A stretch of DNA of 64,000 nt from an uncultured Gammaproteobacteria bacterium. GTDB taxonomy: Bacteria > Pseudomonadota > Gammaproteobacteria > Arenicellales > JAANXG01. Below the pieces are notes generated by a model. That model did no database searches and had not been told where the DNA came from. It worked only from the letters and a program-made list of their open reading frames with translations. The stretch covers positions 1 through 64,000 of the forward strand of contig CAMYKK010000007.1 of assembly GCA_947258975.1 (NCBI GenBank), in the 5' to 3' direction. Shown in pieces: positions 9,138-19,123 of this stretch. Position 1 is the first letter of the stretch. Each line of letters opens with the position of its first letter. The translations under genes and the position numbers were made by a program.

Positions 9138-10373
9138 ATGAATGCTGATTTTCCGGCATGGGTGACCGTGGTCCTCATACTGCTGCTCCCGCTACTGATA
9201 AAGCCGGTTCGCGCGAACATCATTATGTTGGCGGCCGTCTTCTGTATTATCGTCGTGCGCCATATCCTGGCGGTATACGGCAGTTATATTTCACCGCTGA
9301 AAGCCACCGAAAGCGATGCCCTGGTGTTTCACAGGGCTGGTGCGGAACTGGCCGAATCGGGAGAATTCTTTGTCGGCATCGGCGCCGATTTTTACGAGAA
9401 TTTCCTAGGTGTTGTCTACGCGCTGTTCGGCACCTCCCGATTGTTGGGTTCGGAGACGAGTATTCTCGCCTTTACCCTGGCCGTGCTGTTTCTTTACGCA
9501 ATCATCGCGCAGCTTGGGCAGCAGCGCTACGCAACCCCATTGGTGTTGATTTACAGCATGTTGCCCATGACATTGATTGCGACTTCGACCACATTGCGTG
9601 AGGCGTGGCAAGTGCTGTTCTTGATGGGGAGCGTTTACTGGGGCCTGCGATATCGACAAGACGATTCTTATCGCAGCTTTGCCATGATGGCGGCATGTGC
9701 ACTGGCCATGGCCTTGTTTCACAAGGCATTGATCCTGTACAGCGTTGTTCTTGTCGCGTGTTTTTATCTGTGGCCCAGAGACATTAAGCCCGCAAGCGAG
9801 GTGCATTGGAGCCGCAAGGCTGCGTCGGTGTCATTGTTTTTGGTGATCGTCGCCTCGGGATTCTGGTTCATCGCGGAGTACATAGGCGCGGATTACGGCG
9901 GGGATGTGGTCAGCGCAGTCGTTCGGGGTGAGCTGTTGGGTTACATTGCCTACTACCATGAGATATTGAATGCACAGGCCGGACGCGCCGGCTACGAGGT
10001 ACTGCTGGATACAAGTTCTTGGGGCCGGTTGATCAAAACGTGGTTGCTGGTTTACCTGCAATATCTCTTCTCCCCCTTGCCGTGGCAGGTGGAAAACATG
10101 GCTGACGCCTATGCGTTTTTTGAGGCAGTGATGCGGGCGGTACTTCTGGTGTCGGCATTCTATGTCAGCCTGAGGGCTATGCGAGAAAGACAGTATGACG
10201 CGTCGTTGTTAGTGTGCTTGTACCTGTCGATGACCGCACTGTGGTCGATTGGAACCGCAAACTACGGCCAGGCCATCCGGCATCATCTGCTGACGAACTG
10301 GATGCTGCTGGTGGTGGTCGGGCCGTTTATGCTCGGCGCGATCGCGCAAGTTTGGCGACGGAGCCGGCAGTGA
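9138..10373 (+). CDS. Polytopic membrane protein, candidate O-antigen/EPS polymerase (Wzy-like)
   Basis: A 411-residue protein with about ten to eleven membrane spans. Notable polar motifs are ESDALVFHRAG in the first large loop (about residues 57-67), STTLREAWQVLFL (about 148-160) and LFSPLPWQVENMADAY (about 310-325). These match in order the loop motifs of the neighbour at 7921. Wzy polymerases are very divergent and are usually recognised only by such topology and position, so polymerase is an inference. The gene starts at ATG 9138, 50 bases after the preceding stop, and is followed by a 61-base gap before the next glycosyltransferase. Confidence 0.72.
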   Translation: MNADFPAWVTVVLILLLPLLIKPVRANIIMLAAVFCIIVVRHILAVYGSYISPLKATESDALVFHRAGAELAESGEFFVGIGADFYENFLGVVYALFGTSRLLGSETSILAFTLAVLFLYAIIAQLGQQRYATPLVLIYSMLPMTLIATSTTLREAWQVLFLMGSVYWGLRYRQDDSYRSFAMMAACALAMALFHKALILYSVVLVACFYLWPRDIKPASEVHWSRKAASVSLFLVIVASGFWFIAEYIGADYGGDVVSAVVRGELLGYIAYYHEILNAQAGRAGYEVLLDTSSWGRLIKTWLLVYLQYLFSPLPWQVENMADAYAFFEAVMRAVLLVSAFYVSLRAMRERQYDASLLVCLYLSMTALWSIGTANYGQAIRHHLLTNWMLLVVVGPFMLGAIAQVWRRSRQ

Positions 10374-10434
10374 CGCCCTTCCGTGGTGACTGCATTGACC
10401 CGATAAGCCAATCGAGGTTGTGGTATTGGGGCGC

Positions 10435-11592
10435 ATGAATGCCACGCCGTTACGTGTGCTGCATGTCATCACCGGCCTCAATGTGGGCGGCGCGGAAGTG
10501 ATGCTGAACAAACTGATTTGCAATCTCTCCGCGAAGCGCATTGATTCGACGGTACTGTCGTTGACCGACGTCGGCAAAATCGGAAGAAAGATTCAAGCTG
10601 CCGGCATCCCCGTGTTCGCGTTGGGAATGCGGCGCGGCGTACCCGATCCGCTCGGTTTGACGCGCCTGGTTGCGCACATCCGGCGCGCCAAGCCGGATGT
10701 CATTCAATCCTGGATGTACCATGCGGACCTTCTGGCGGGTGTCGCCGGAAAGCTGGCCGGCGGATATCCCGTAATCTGGAATATTCGCCACAGCAATCTG
10801 GATCCGACCGGAAACAAGCGATTGACGATCCTCACCGCCCGGCTGTGCGCCAAGTTGTCCGCATATCTGCCGCAAAGGATTATTTGCTGTTCGGAGGCGT
10901 CCAGGCGCGAGCATGTCAAGTTGGGGTATAACGAAAGTGCGATGCGGGTAATAGCGAATGGATTCGACACCCAGGACTTTACGCCAAACGCTGCCGCGCG
11001 CGCGCAAATCCGGGGCGAGCTTGGACTGAAAGATGACGATGTCGTTGTGGGCATCATGGGAAGATACGATCGACAGAAAGGTTTCCCGTATTTTATAGAA
11101 GCGGCCGGGATGCTCCCGCGTGGTACTGTCCAAGCGAAGTTCGTTATGGCGGGGATGGATGTCGATGATGAAAATCCGGAATTGATGCAGCACATCGAGC
11201 GCCTTGGTATCGGGAAGCACGTACGGCTGCTGGGTGAACGCGATGACGTCAATCGAGTGCTGTGCGCCCTGGATGTGGCAACCTCGGCATCCGTCTACGG
11301 TGAGGGATTTTCCAATACGATCGGCGAGGCCATGGCATGTGAGGTGCCGTGTGTAGTTACCGATGTTGGGGACTCGAGCACCATCGTGGGTGACACCGGC
11401 AAGGTAGTTGCGCCGCAGTCCCCCGCAATGCTAGCTGATGCATGGAGGCAGCTCATTGACGAAGGAAAGGAAGCAAGGCGTGCGCGCGGTCGAATGGCGC
11501 GCAATCGGATCGTTTCCAATTTCGGAATGGATACCGCAATGCAACAGTATGCACAGACCTATAGAGAGGTCGTTGGTCTTGTGCGGGATTAG
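10435..11592 (+). CDS. GT4-type glycosyltransferase
   Basis: A 385-residue GT4 enzyme. The N-terminal loop VITGLNVGGAEVMLNKL lies at about residues 11-27. The donor domain has VGIMGRYDRQKGFPYFIEA (about 200-218) and SVYGEGFSNTIGEAMACEV (about 283-301). ATG 10435 is preferred because TTGGGG lies five bases upstream. A GTG at 10420 is also in frame. The 3' end overlaps the asparagine-synthetase gene by 14 bases. The family includes WbaZ/WlbH-like enzymes that extend O-antigen or capsule repeats. The closest relative in the window is the gene at 6818. Confidence 0.88.
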   Translation: MNATPLRVLHVITGLNVGGAEVMLNKLICNLSAKRIDSTVLSLTDVGKIGRKIQAAGIPVFALGMRRGVPDPLGLTRLVAHIRRAKPDVIQSWMYHADLLAGVAGKLAGGYPVIWNIRHSNLDPTGNKRLTILTARLCAKLSAYLPQRIICCSEASRREHVKLGYNESAMRVIANGFDTQDFTPNAAARAQIRGELGLKDDDVVVGIMGRYDRQKGFPYFIEAAGMLPRGTVQAKFVMAGMDVDDENPELMQHIERLGIGKHVRLLGERDDVNRVLCALDVATSASVYGEGFSNTIGEAMACEVPCVVTDVGDSSTIVGDTGKVVAPQSPAMLADAWRQLIDEGKEARRARGRMARNRIVSNFGMDTAMQQYAQTYREVVGLVRD

Positions 11593-13600
11593 CGGCATCA
11601 TCCAATGCGCGGGAAGGTCCCGGGGAGCCGATCCTGGCGACGCGATTTCCCGGATGACTCAGGCTCTGTATCACCGTGGGCCTGATGATGAGGGGACATG
11701 GGTGGATAATCGGAAAGGGGTTGCGCTGGGGCATCGGCGCCTGTCGATTATCGATCTTTCCGCACACGGAAAGCAGCCGATGGCGTCACCGTGTGGGCGC
11801 TTTGTGATTGTCTACAACGGCGAGATCTATAATTTCAGGGACATACGCCAGCAGCTGGAGCGGGAAGGCGCCGCGATTCACGGCAATTCAGACACTGCGG
11901 TATTTCTCGCGGCCATCAGTCAATGGGGTTTGACCCGGGCGATCAGGGGGGCGCACGGTATGTTCGCCTTCGGACTTTGGGACCGTCGCAACGCAACGCT
12001 GACACTGGGCCGCGATCGTTTGGGCGAAAAGCCCCTGTATTATGGGTATTGCGGTGACGTGTTTTTATTTGCATCCGAATTGAAGGCACTGACTCGCCAT
12101 CCCCAATGGCAGGGCGAACTCGATCGCGACGTGCTCACGCTGCAACTGCGTCACGGTTACATACCCAGTCCCTATTCCATATACAAGGGGATTTTCAAGC
12201 TGCTGCCGGGATGCACACTCGAGCTGTCGGTCGAGGACCTCCGCGCGCGCAGGCCTTTGAATCCGCGTGGAATCGTAGCAGACAAAAGCGCGCTTACCCC
12301 GGTCAAATACTGGTCGCTTAGGGCGATAGCCGAGAATGCGGTGGCATCAAAGCGTCCCGATTCAATGGATGAGGCGGTCGACCAACTACAGGCGCTTTTG
12401 TGCAAGACAATCCAGAACCAGATGATCGCCGACGTGCCTTTGGGTGCGTTCCTCTCCGGCGGCATAGATTCCAGCGCGGTGGTCGCGTTGATGCAGTCGC
12501 AGAGCACCGACAAGGTGCGTACGTTTACCATTGGCTTTGCCGAGGACCGGTTTAATGAAGCCGGATATGCTAAACGTGTCGCGGAGCACATCGGCACGGA
12601 CCATACCGAATTGTACGTGACCAGCAGGGAAGCCATGGATGTCATCCCCCGGCTCCCGGAATACTACGATGAGCCGTTTTCCGACCCATCCCAGATTCCC
12701 ACCTACCTTGTCTCGAAGTTGGCAAGGCAACACGTCACGGTGACCCTGTCAGGGGACGGGGGTGATGAGCTTTTCGCCGGATACGAACGATATTTTTTTG
12801 CGATGTGGATCTGGAATTCGATCAGCTGTTTGCCGGTGCGCATTCGCGGCATGCTTGCGGCGGGAATACACGCAGTACCGGTGCCGGCGTGGGACCGCCT
12901 ATTGCGCGCGATTCGTCCGTTGTTCCCGACGCGTTTTCAAGTGCAGCAACCGGGGGAGAAGATGAGCAAATTCGGCGATGTGCTCAAGCAAAGACACTTC
13001 GAGTCAGTGTATCGGTTACTGATGTCGAATTGTGACGAACCGGAGAAACTCGTACTGGGAGCCAGCGAACCGAAAACGATGCTATCGGATCGTACTCTGT
13101 GGCCGCAGCTGGCGGACCGGTTGGAGTCTATGCAGTATTTGGACAGCATGTCGTATCTGCCGGACGATATTCTGGTTAAACTCGACCGGGCGAGTATGAG
13201 TGTGAGTCTCGAAAGCCGTGTCCCGCTGCTCGACCATAAGATAGTTGAATACGCCTGGTCATTGCCGGGGGTATTAAAGGTCAACAACAATTCCGGAAAG
13301 GCAATTTTAAAAAACCTCCTGTACAGGTTCGTTCCTGCAGAACTCGTGGACAGGCCCAAGATGGGATTCGGCGTTCCGATCGGGGAGTGGCTGCGGGCCG
13401 ACATGCGAGAGTGGGCCGAGGACTTGCTCGACCCGCTTCGTGTCGATAGGGATGGAATTCTGAATCCGTCATGGGTCACGAGGATTTGGCGCCAGCATGT
13501 CGACGGTTTGAGAAACCGGGAATATCTGCTGTGGCACATCCTGATGTTTCAGTCCTGGCTGGAGCATCAACGGGTTACCGGCCGCGCCGGCGCCGAATGA
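11579..13600 (+). CDS. asnB: Asparagine-synthetase-type glutamine amidotransferase
   Basis: A 673-residue class II glutamine amidotransferase fused to an ATP-dependent synthetase domain. Starting at TTG 11579 puts Cys at position 2 (M-C-G-I-S-G), the nucleophile that attacks glutamine. Any upstream start would bury it. AGAGAGG lies about ten bases before this start. The glutaminase domain has YHRGPDDEG and VYNGEIYNF. The synthetase domain has the PP-loop LSGGIDSSAVV at about residues 290-300 and LSGDGGDELFAGYER further on. E. coli AsnB makes asparagine. Members in glycan clusters, such as WbpS, instead amidate uronic acids. Overlap with the glycosyltransferase upstream and the methyltransferase six bases downstream favours a glycan role, but asparagine synthesis is not excluded. 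Confidence 0.85.
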   Translation: MCGISGIIQCAGRSRGADPGDAISRMTQALYHRGPDDEGTWVDNRKGVALGHRRLSIIDLSAHGKQPMASPCGRFVIVYNGEIYNFRDIRQQLEREGAAIHGNSDTAVFLAAISQWGLTRAIRGAHGMFAFGLWDRRNATLTLGRDRLGEKPLYYGYCGDVFLFASELKALTRHPQWQGELDRDVLTLQLRHGYIPSPYSIYKGIFKLLPGCTLELSVEDLRARRPLNPRGIVADKSALTPVKYWSLRAIAENAVASKRPDSMDEAVDQLQALLCKTIQNQMIADVPLGAFLSGGIDSSAVVALMQSQSTDKVRTFTIGFAEDRFNEAGYAKRVAEHIGTDHTELYVTSREAMDVIPRLPEYYDEPFSDPSQIPTYLVSKLARQHVTVTLSGDGGDELFAGYERYFFAMWIWNSISCLPVRIRGMLAAGIHAVPVPAWDRLLRAIRPLFPTRFQVQQPGEKMSKFGDVLKQRHFESVYRLLMSNCDEPEKLVLGASEPKTMLSDRTLWPQLADRLESMQYLDSMSYLPDDILVKLDRASMSVSLESRVPLLDHKIVEYAWSLPGVLKVNNNSGKAILKNLLYRFVPAELVDRPKMGFGVPIGEWLRADMREWAEDLLDPLRVDRDGILNPSWVTRIWRQHVDGLRNREYLLWHILMFQSWLEHQRVTGRAGAE

Positions 13601-13606
13601 CCGTCG

Positions 13607-14476
13607 ATGATGGACATTAAGCGCGCATTGCCTTGGTGGCTGAAGATCGGATTGAAACTCATGCTGTCCCGGTTGCCGGTTTCCTACACCGGTTGGCGCA
13701 GGCTCGGAATCTTCAAGCATGGGGCCATGGAGCGCCCCGATTATGCGTTTGACGTATTTAAGCAACATTTCACCCATGCGGCGGTATTGCCCAGCGCGCG
13801 CGGCCTTTCCTGTCTCGAGCTGGGTCCGGGAGATTCGTTGTTCGGGGCGTTGATTGCGCGTGCCCATGGCGCGGGCAAGACCTATCTGGTGGACTCGGGT
13901 GATTACGCGTGCCGGAACATTGCCCCGTATCTGGATATGATGAGATATCTTGCAGATAAGGGGCTGGTCATCGACCAGGTCGATACGGCATTGGGTGTGC
14001 AGGATCTATTGCGAAGCCAGGGCGGGATCTATCTTGTCGATGGACTGGATAGCATTAAGCAGATCCCCACTGCATCCGTAGATTTCATATGGTCCCAGGC
14101 GGTGCTTGAACATATAAGACGCAAAGACTTTGTGGAAACCATGGGCGAGCTGCGGCGCGTGATCAATGACACCGGTGTGTGCTCACATCGGGTGGATCTG
14201 CAGGATCATCTCGATAACGCGCTATATAACCTACGTTTTCGAAGAACGCTATGGGAGTCCGAGTGGATGGCCCGGTCTGGTTTTTACACGAACAGGATCC
14301 GTTACCGGGAGATGCTCAGGATATTTGAGGAGGCGGGCTTTCGTGTCTCGGTGGAACATGTGGACCGTTGGGACGCACTCCCCACTCCAAGAGAGAGCCT
14401 CGATTGTGAATTCCGTGACCTCGATGAGCAGGATTTGCTGGTGGCCGGGTTTAACGTCGCGCTGCAGCCATGCTGA
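13607..14476 (+). CDS. SAM-dependent methyltransferase
   Basis: A 289-residue methyltransferase-fold protein. The SAM-binding motif I is CLELGPGDSLFGALIA (about residues 68-83), with an acidic residue in YLVDSGDYA (about 92-100). The motif IV region DFIWSQAVLEHIRRKDF is at about 160-176. An N-terminal amphipathic stretch (about residues 1-45) may attach it to the membrane. It follows the asparagine-synthetase gene by only six bases and so is probably cotranscribed. The methyl acceptor is unknown; a sugar of the cluster's glycan is the simplest idea. The C-terminal DLDEQDLLVAGFNVAL resembles similar glycan-locus methyltransferases. Confidence 0.8.
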   Translation: MMDIKRALPWWLKIGLKLMLSRLPVSYTGWRRLGIFKHGAMERPDYAFDVFKQHFTHAAVLPSARGLSCLELGPGDSLFGALIARAHGAGKTYLVDSGDYACRNIAPYLDMMRYLADKGLVIDQVDTALGVQDLLRSQGGIYLVDGLDSIKQIPTASVDFIWSQAVLEHIRRKDFVETMGELRRVINDTGVCSHRVDLQDHLDNALYNLRFRRTLWESEWMARSGFYTNRIRYREMLRIFEEAGFRVSVEHVDRWDALPTPRESLDCEFRDLDEQDLLVAGFNVALQPC

Positions 14477-14568
14477 GTATCAATGCGAAGTGCGGGATGG
14501 GCGATAGCTCGAAAAATAAAAATTTGTTCCAGAAACGAAACCATTTTGCCTAAGCGACGATTGTCATA

Positions 14569-15708
14569 GTGAACGGTTGGGCCGGAAAAAAAATCCTGTT
14601 CACGCACAATACCACTCGATATCTGCTTCTGCATTATCGTGAGCTGATGGAAAGTTTTGTTCACAATGGCGCGAAGGTCGTTGTGTGTGCCCCGTTTGAT
14701 GATATGGTTGCCGGTATCCGTGAGTTGGGAATCCGCTGTGTTGACTTGAAACTATCGAGACAGGGGCTCAATCCGGTTTTCGAACTGCTACCAATATTTA
14801 ACTTGTCTCGGGTAATCGTACGGGAGCGGCCAGACGTGGTATTCAACTTCAGTATCAAGCCCGTTATTTACGGCGGGTTGGCCGCACGGCTCGCCGGGGT
14901 AAGGTTCATTTTCTCCATGATCACCGGGCTGGGGCATTTATTCATGGAGGAATCGACGAAATACAAGCTGATAAGAGGGATCGTGTTGCCGCTGTATCGC
15001 CTGGCGCTGCGATGGAACGCGGCGGTGTTTTTCCAGAACCCGGACGACAAGGACCTGTTTGTGGGGCTTGGCTTGATTGGTTCCGGCAAAGGGCATGCAA
15101 TCAACGGGACCGGGATCGATCTGGACGAATTCCGCCCCAGCGCGGAAGCGCCCGTTGCTGGCACGTTTATTCTGGTGTCGAGACTTTTATGGAGTAAAGG
15201 AATCAAGGAGTATGTTGATGCGGCCAGGGTGTTAAAAAAGAAATATCCGGCGGCGGAGTTTCAGTTGCTGGGGCCGTTCGATGATAATCCCGCGTCGATT
15301 TACGCCAGCGACATCGATGAGTGGCTACGGGGGGGGCTGATAAGATATCTTGGCGTCGCCGAACATGTGCGCCCCTATCTTGCGAGGGCATCGGTGTTTG
15401 TTTTACCGACCATATATCGGGAGGGACGCCCACGGGCGATTCTAGAAGCCATGGCGTGCGGTAAACCGATCGTCACCACCGATACGCCCGGTTGCCGGCA
15501 GACCGTCAATCACGGTGAGAATGGACTCCTCGTACGCGCTGGAGACGTGGAAGAGCTGGCTGCGGCGATGGAACAATTTCTGATCGACGATGATGATCTT
15601 GTAATCAAAATGGGAAGGCGGTCGAGGCAGTTGGCAGAGGAAAAATACAGCGTGTCGGAGGTTAATGACTCGATAGTTTCGGTTATGACCCAGGCTCTCA
15701 CATCGTGA
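14569..15708 (+). CDS. GT4 glycosyltransferase, PglA/CapM-like
   Basis: A 379-residue GT4 enzyme with the features of the PglA/CapM group, which usually add the second sugar to undecaprenyl-diphospho-sugar. N-domain markers are SRQGLNPVFELLPIF, PDVVFNFSIKPVIYGGLAAR (about residues 86-105) and SMITGLGHLF (about 114-123). The donor domain has LVSRLLWSKGIKEYVDAA and PTIYREGRPRAILEAMACG (about 281-299). Translation probably begins at GTG 14569. The stop TGA overlaps the GTG of the next gene. Its position directly before the initiating phosphosugar transferase fits a role in the second step of repeat-unit assembly. Confidence 0.88.
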   Translation: MNGWAGKKILFTHNTTRYLLLHYRELMESFVHNGAKVVVCAPFDDMVAGIRELGIRCVDLKLSRQGLNPVFELLPIFNLSRVIVRERPDVVFNFSIKPVIYGGLAARLAGVRFIFSMITGLGHLFMEESTKYKLIRGIVLPLYRLALRWNAAVFFQNPDDKDLFVGLGLIGSGKGHAINGTGIDLDEFRPSAEAPVAGTFILVSRLLWSKGIKEYVDAARVLKKKYPAAEFQLLGPFDDNPASIYASDIDEWLRGGLIRYLGVAEHVRPYLARASVFVLPTIYREGRPRAILEAMACGKPIVTTDTPGCRQTVNHGENGLLVRAGDVEELAAAMEQFLIDDDDLVIKMGRRSRQLAEEKYSVSEVNDSIVSVMTQALTS

Positions 15709-17090
15709 AAAGGAGTCGACCGACATCCCGCGGGGCCGTTGGTGCGCTGTTACTATTTGCCGATGTGATCGGTCTATTTGCGCTGTTCAATTTGGCCTAT
15801 TGGGTACGCCTCGACTTTTGGATCGGGCTGAGAACATCGAGTATTTACGGCCCGATCATAATCACGTTGGTGACGCTTTATGTATTTAACACCTACCAAG
15901 GCAGGCTGTACGGTTCGACGATCAAGCTCGTTTTCGATGCAGCGTTGGCGGTCGTACTGGCCGGGTTGATCACTGCAGTTGTCGTATACGTCGCAGGAAT
16001 CGGATTAAGTGAGCCGGTTTTCAATCGAGGAATTATGCCGGTCGCACTAATGTTATTTATACCGTGGGCTGCACTGAGTAGATACTACGTTTCAGAAGGC
16101 CTGAAAAGACAAGCGGGAAAAATTCGTTGGGTCGTCCTAGGTGTGGGTGAGCGCGCGAGATTTCTATCAAGAGACTTTGAGGCTACGGACACCGGAGGTG
16201 AGCTGCTTTTCGTTTCGGGTCAGGAACACAATGAACCGAAAGATGACCATCAGAGTCAGCCACAAGCAGAATTGCCTATCGTGGATTTTAAAGACATCGT
16301 TGCGCTTAATCCTACGGGGATTATTCTTGCCATGGACGCACCGCCAACAGACGAACTCCTGGCGGAACTTATGCACCTCAGGTTGGGCGGATTGCATGTA
16401 TACGAACTAGCGGATTTTTATGAGACCTTCATGTTGAAGGTGCCTGTTTTTCACTTGCAGCAAGGATGGTTCGTGTTATCGCAAGGATTTGTGCTGTTGC
16501 ATCACACCATTTGGTTAAAGCTCAAGGGGCTTATTGATTTTGTTGTAGGTGCGGCGCTTCTAGTCACGTGCACACCGATAATGATAGTGGCGGCAATCTC
16601 GATCAAGTTATCAAGTCGGGGGCGCATTTTCTATAAGCAAGTGCGTATCGGAAAAGATGGGGTCAAGTTCACTATCTACAAATTCAGGACCATGATCGAG
16701 AACGCGGAATCCAGTGGGGCGCGTTGGGCGGAACAGAATGATCCTAGAGTGTCTTCGGTGGGCCGCGTATTGCGCAAACTACGCATCGACGAGTTACCGC
16801 AACTATGGAACGTTCTGAAGGGTGATATGAGTTTTATCGGACCACGACCAGAGCGGCCAAATTTTAACAAAGAACTTGAGAGACACATTCCGTTCTACGA
16901 GATACGCTACCTTGTAAAACCCGGTATCACGGGTTGGGCGCAAGTAATGTATCCGTACGGTGCTTCTGTCGAGGACGCACGTGAAAAACTTCAGTTTGAT
17001 CTTTATTACATCAAGAATTTCTCCTTAATTCTGGATCTATGGATCATGATCAAGACCATAAGGGTCGTTTTAGGTGCTAGTGGCCGCTAG
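15705..17090 (+). CDS. Polyprenyl glycosylphosphotransferase (initiating sugar-1-phosphate transferase)
   Basis: A 461-residue membrane enzyme that would transfer a sugar-1-phosphate from UDP-sugar to undecaprenyl phosphate, the first step of repeat-unit synthesis. The N-terminus has about four membrane spans, then a soluble Rossmann-like region ([12 protein letters not shown]), then a fifth hydrophobic helix (about residues 277-300) leading into the catalytic domain. There [46 protein letters not shown] and RPERPNF are all typical. The C-terminal [20 protein letters not shown] matches the EpsB_2/TIGR03013-like branch. The start GTG 15705 overlaps the preceding stop (GTGA). The sugar (Glc, Gal or another) cannot be told. 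Confidence 0.93.
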   Translation: MKRSRPTSRGAVGALLLFADVIGLFALFNLAYWVRLDFWIGLRTSSIYGPIIITLVTLYVFNTYQGRLYGSTIKLVFDAALAVVLAGLITAVVVYVAGIGLSEPVFNRGIMPVALMLFIPWAALSRYYVSEGLKRQAGKIRWVVLGVGERARFLSRDFEATDTGGELLFVSGQEHNEPKDDHQSQPQAELPIVDFKDIVALNPTGIILAMDAPPTDELLAELMHLRLGGLHVYELADFYETFMLKVPVFHLQQGWFVLSQGFVLLHHTIWLKLKGLIDFVVGAALLVTCTPIMIVAAISIKLSSRGRIFYKQVRIGKDGVKFTIYKFRTMIENAESSGARWAEQNDPRVSSVGRVLRKLRIDELPQLWNVLKGDMSFIGPRPERPNFNKELERHIPFYEIRYLVKPGITGWAQVMYPYGASVEDAREKLQFDLYYIKNFSLILDLWIMIKTIRVVLGASGR

Positions 17091-17116
17091 CGAGCACTGA
17101 TTCGGCGCACCCACCG

Positions 17117-19123
17117 ATGATCTATTTTTTTCTTTTTATTTGGCACCTTTTTATCCCGGGCTGGTTGCTTGTTCAGCTGCTGCGGCTAAGAACGCTACGT
17201 GTGTTGGCTGCATTTGCATTGTCGTATTTCTTGCTTTTACTGAATCTTGTCCCTTTCAAGTACGTCGGTGGGCGAGTGGATTCATTCGCGCTGTTGGTCA
17301 ATCTGGAAATCCTGCTATTTGGTATCGTGCTGTTTTGGCGTACGAGAGTAACTAATCAGCGGCGATCGCCTTTGCGTCCAAGCAGCTTGGGCGTGGGAAT
17401 TATCCGTCTACGCAATGTGTTGAGTGGGAATAGGGATCTCGCATATCGGGCAGTAGCGGGTGCGGCGGTTATCCTGTTAGTGGTGGCTTACCTGGCTTAT
17501 GCAGGTCCTTATACGGAGATCCCTGCGGATGCGTGGCACCACATGGGAGAATTTCAACGGCAGTATAACGATATCCAACGCGGTTGGATTCAGCCGCTTT
17601 CGGAATTAGGGCTTGTCTTCTCAAAATACGCGGGGTACTGGTATTTCATTCATGCGTATCTCGCCCACCTGTCGGGCTTCACAATCCCTGAGTCGATCTT
17701 GCTTGTGACAATCGCTACAACGGTCTCGTTTTTAATTGGCATATACGTTTTCGCGTTGTTTGTATTCGAGGGGGGAACATCTGCGGAACGAGAGACGGTC
17801 GTCGTAGCTGGATTGACCGTGGTGCTGTACCTACTTCACTTTGGGGTGAATATATTTTCCTACGTGCGTTATTACGCTTTTGCGCCCAGCATCCTTAACT
17901 TCATAATCTATTTTTCGGCCGTCGGATTGGCGATCCAATACCTGCGTGGTGATCTGGGCGGCGCCAGAACTGCCATAATATTGACAATTCATATCATTGT
18001 TTTGGGACTGGTGCACGCGCAGGAGGCCTTGTTTGCAGTGGTGATGTCTGTGCTACTCGTTTTTTATTATTTTCTCTCTACCCATCGGATGCCAGAGACT
18101 ACAGATAAGGAAATCCTCGCAGTGCATACGAGTGACAGATTAGACAACACCTACAGGCGCCTCAAAATAGTCTTTTGGTGTGTCACAACAGTGCTGGTCA
18201 TCTTATTAGGGTATTCCTATCTAAATCTCGAAAGGCACCACCCATTAGAGCACGGGCGCCTTATACCGTTGGAGACCATCCTGCCTGTCATTAGGCACAT
18301 GTATATACTTGATCCAACGCGCGACTTTTACCAGACCCTCACCGCATGGGGCGTTCTAGTCTATGCCGGGTTCTTTATGTTATTTAAAGAATTACGCGCA
18401 TATCCGTTTATTGTCGTCGGGATGCTGTCACCATTGCTCACCGTTTTCAACCCGGTGTTTACGGATTTCTTCTTACGCTACTCGTGGCCCGACCTGATGT
18501 GGCGTATGTGTTATCTTATTCCGCTTCCGTTTGCGGGAGCCTATCTGTTTCTTCGGTGCTACAAAGCGCTCCGGCATCACAATAATTATCTCGTAAAATT
18601 CGCATCAGCTGTCTCGTTGGTGCTGCTGATTGCCGCACTGTTTCCTGTCAACGCAAAATATGTCGAAGCAAAATACAGCCGCATGTACACGCTCGCACCG
18701 GTGAAAGAGGGAAACAATTATGGAATATGGAGCGATTTGATCTCATTTATCAGAACGGAGCCAGTCAAAGGTATCTTGACTGACCCGGTGACCGGCTACG
18801 TGTTAAGAGGATTGACGGGAAGGCATTATGAGGGATATAAGTTTCATCGGGTACAATCCATTCCGTTGAATTATGATGCGTATGATGAGCGTAGTTTTTC
18901 TCGGTACACGAATGGTTGGGTGTTAGTAATAAACAGGCGCAACGGTTCGATTAGTCAAAACGGTCGGCTGTCGGGGCACTGGCCGGCACATGCGCTGCAA
19001 GTCGCAGAATTTTATTCACAAAAGCTAATTGATCACATTGCCGACAGTCCGACTATCTTCATCAACATCTGGCAGAATGACGGGATAACAGTTTATCGTA
19101 TATCAAATCCGACGTCAGACTAG
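17117..19123 (+). CDS. Large polytopic membrane protein, probable GT-C type
   Basis: A 668-residue integral membrane protein with about twelve to thirteen hydrophobic segments and a C-terminal soluble domain of about 130 residues after the last span. The first big loop has YTEIPADAWHHMGEF (about residues 132-146), an acidic and histidine-rich site as seen in the first periplasmic loop of GT-C enzymes. Later loops contain DPTRDFYQTLTAWG and NPVFTDFFLRYSWPD. I do not recognise a named family. Size, topology and position behind the initiating transferase suggest a lipid-linked sugar-using glycosyltransferase or a polymerase/ligase. It starts at ATG 17117, 26 bases after the previous stop, and is followed by a 422-base gap. 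Confidence 0.72.
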   Translation: MIYFFLFIWHLFIPGWLLVQLLRLRTLRVLAAFALSYFLLLLNLVPFKYVGGRVDSFALLVNLEILLFGIVLFWRTRVTNQRRSPLRPSSLGVGIIRLRNVLSGNRDLAYRAVAGAAVILLVVAYLAYAGPYTEIPADAWHHMGEFQRQYNDIQRGWIQPLSELGLVFSKYAGYWYFIHAYLAHLSGFTIPESILLVTIATTVSFLIGIYVFALFVFEGGTSAERETVVVAGLTVVLYLLHFGVNIFSYVRYYAFAPSILNFIIYFSAVGLAIQYLRGDLGGARTAIILTIHIIVLGLVHAQEALFAVVMSVLLVFYYFLSTHRMPETTDKEILAVHTSDRLDNTYRRLKIVFWCVTTVLVILLGYSYLNLERHHPLEHGRLIPLETILPVIRHMYILDPTRDFYQTLTAWGVLVYAGFFMLFKELRAYPFIVVGMLSPLLTVFNPVFTDFFLRYSWPDLMWRMCYLIPLPFAGAYLFLRCYKALRHHNNYLVKFASAVSLVLLIAALFPVNAKYVEAKYSRMYTLAPVKEGNNYGIWSDLISFIRTEPVKGILTDPVTGYVLRGLTGRHYEGYKFHRVQSIPLNYDAYDERSFSRYTNGWVLVINRRNGSISQNGRLSGHWPAHALQVAEFYSQKLIDHIADSPTIFINIWQNDGITVYRISNPTSD

